This document shows positions 31,577 through 32,368 of a DNA stretch of 32,368 bases, in pieces; the stretch's first letter is position 1; every line of letters starts with the position of its first letter. Location of the stretch: IMG/VR virus record IMGVR_UViG_3300048827_000008, positions 1 to 32,368 of that record. One strand, given 5' to 3'. Origin of the DNA: a virus. The notes beneath the pieces were generated by a model, which was not told the DNA's origin, searched no databases, and was given only the letters and a program-made list of their open reading frames with translations. A program made the translations under genes and the position numbers.

Positions 31577-32368
31577 GATCCCGATTCTCCTCCACCCATC
31601 AATTCCTTCAAAATGCTTCCAGACTCCGGAGACTTGCTCAATGCAGCGGCAGCCTTGGCCATCTTCGGCACGACATCAGCAGTCTGCTCCTGCTGGGCCC
31701 GCTGATTGAGTTTCTGCAAAATTGCAGCGAAAGTCTTTTCGTCGTACACAACATCGACGGGAGCATTGACTGCATCCCTTAGCGTTCTCAAAATCTGCGG
31801 AGCGTTGATTGCGTGGATGATGGTTGGGTCCATCTGAGCAACCTGTGCGGTCAACTGGAGGAATGAAGTGATCGAACGAACCGTGGTCAGACGGGTCTGG
31901 GCCTGCGCTAGGGGTCCGAGGTACTGGACCTCAACCGGACCATGTATCGATTCGAGCAGTATTTGAGGGGGAGAAGGAATTCGGCCTGCCTCAGCCTCAA
32001 TCGAGTACACACGAGCGATAAGCGGATCAAACGCCTCCGATTGAAGGTTGCCCACTCGGGTTCCCAAAATTGCGGCTTTCTCTCCCTGAAGTTCCTGCAC
32101 CTGGTCGATGACCATGCGCGAGGTATTGCTTGCTCCGGCCAGTTGTGAGAATTTCTGAAACACGTCGGTATAGAAGTGCTCATTGATAACCGCCACCACG
32201 CGGTCCTGAAACTCGATATTGAAGGGCAGGTTTTGTACACCTGTTCCATTGAGGGGCATCGGCGCCCGCGTGCGAATGTCCCCGCGATTGGATTCGATAT
32301 ACGTGATCCCGTTCGGATCCCGCTGAATAGCTCCACGAAGGTCGGAATAGGCTACTAGGGGCGGCTCG
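31573..32368 (-). CDS. portal (head-to-tail connector) protein, C-terminal part
   Basis: The frame is open to the right edge, so the gene is cut by the window; 264 codons are visible. Before the internal ATG at 32259 the frame reads IQRDPNGITYIESNRGDIRTRAP, continuing into PLNGTGVQNLPFNIEFQ. Key family marks are VIDQVQELQGEKAAILGTRVGNLQSEAFDPLIARVYSIEAEAGRIP and EVQYLGPLAQAQ, characteristic of the head-to-tail connecting protein family of podoviruses. Twelve copies form the DNA portal. The C-terminus is Ala/Gln-rich and helical. Confidence 0.85.
   Translation of the reverse strand, partial: EPPLVAYSDLRGAIQRDPNGITYIESNRGDIRTRAPMPLNGTGVQNLPFNIEFQDRVVAVINEHFYTDVFQKFSQLAGASNTSRMVIDQVQELQGEKAAILGTRVGNLQSEAFDPLIARVYSIEAEAGRIPSPPQILLESIHGPVEVQYLGPLAQAQTRLTTVRSITSFLQLTAQVAQMDPTIIHAINAPQILRTLRDAVNAPVDVVYDEKTFAAILQKLNQRAQQEQTADVVPKMAKAAAALSKSPESGSILKELMGGGESGS

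Overview
The window is a piece of a tailed-phage (podovirus-type) genome, either a free phage or a prophage. Two oppositely oriented gene blocks converge near position 7.9-8.0 kb. Plus-strand genes (1-7834) are small, tightly packed early or accessory genes. Minus-strand genes (7981-32368) are the late virion operon, read right to left from the portal to the tail spikes. Most joints are ATGA or TGATG overlaps, and most genes have a strong purine-rich ribosome binding site (GGAGG/GGAGA). No integrase, terminase, DNA polymerase, tRNA or CRISPR array is visible, so replication and packaging genes must lie outside the window. The host is probably Gram-negative: the late genes carry Sec signal peptides and one lipoprotein signal, and virion architecture is of the T7 / epsilon15 / BPP-1 kind. 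Several small early families resemble those seen in phages of soil bacteria such as Acidobacteriota. That host guess is weak.

Early block (plus strand): the end of a repeat protein, small membrane proteins, and several small zinc-ribbon proteins including a Lar-like one. Also present are a RecE/exonuclease-VIII-like PD-(D/E)XK nuclease (1775-2620), a conserved phage protein often found near recombination genes (2929-3567), an ASCH/PUA-like protein, a receiver-like protein, a winged-helix fusion protein, and a DUF1064 (predicted PD-(D/E)XK) nuclease (7182-7511). The nuclease set suggests a recombination or end-processing module. Two reading frames in this block look broken by one base (near 720 and 1650).

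Late block (minus strand, in transcription order): portal C-terminus, a small ORF, Bbp19-like protein, decoration-like protein, Gly/Lys-rich small protein, scaffold, major capsid protein and Bbp16-like cement protein. Next come a two-finger C2H2 protein, an HNH nuclease, tail adaptor (gp11-like), tail nozzle (gp12-like), a GNAT-fold gp13-like protein, and three ejection proteins (gp14/gp15/gp16-like). After these come a 34-residue ORF, an ATP-grasp enzyme, and then a striking run of exported proteins (8338-15115). That run includes a T7-gp17-anchor tail spike, a parallel beta-helix protein and a lipoprotein, all starting with signal peptides. The block ends with a small membrane protein. No endolysin is recognisable here.

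The most unusual points are the signal-peptide-bearing tail-fibre/spike cassette with a duplicated signal-peptide remnant, a shared mobile beta domain inserted in both the cement protein and the nozzle, a phage-borne ATP-grasp enzyme in the virion operon, a C2H2 zinc-finger gene with a fresh 15-bp duplication, and a candidate promoter-terminator pair that could make a very short RNA antisense to the late operon.
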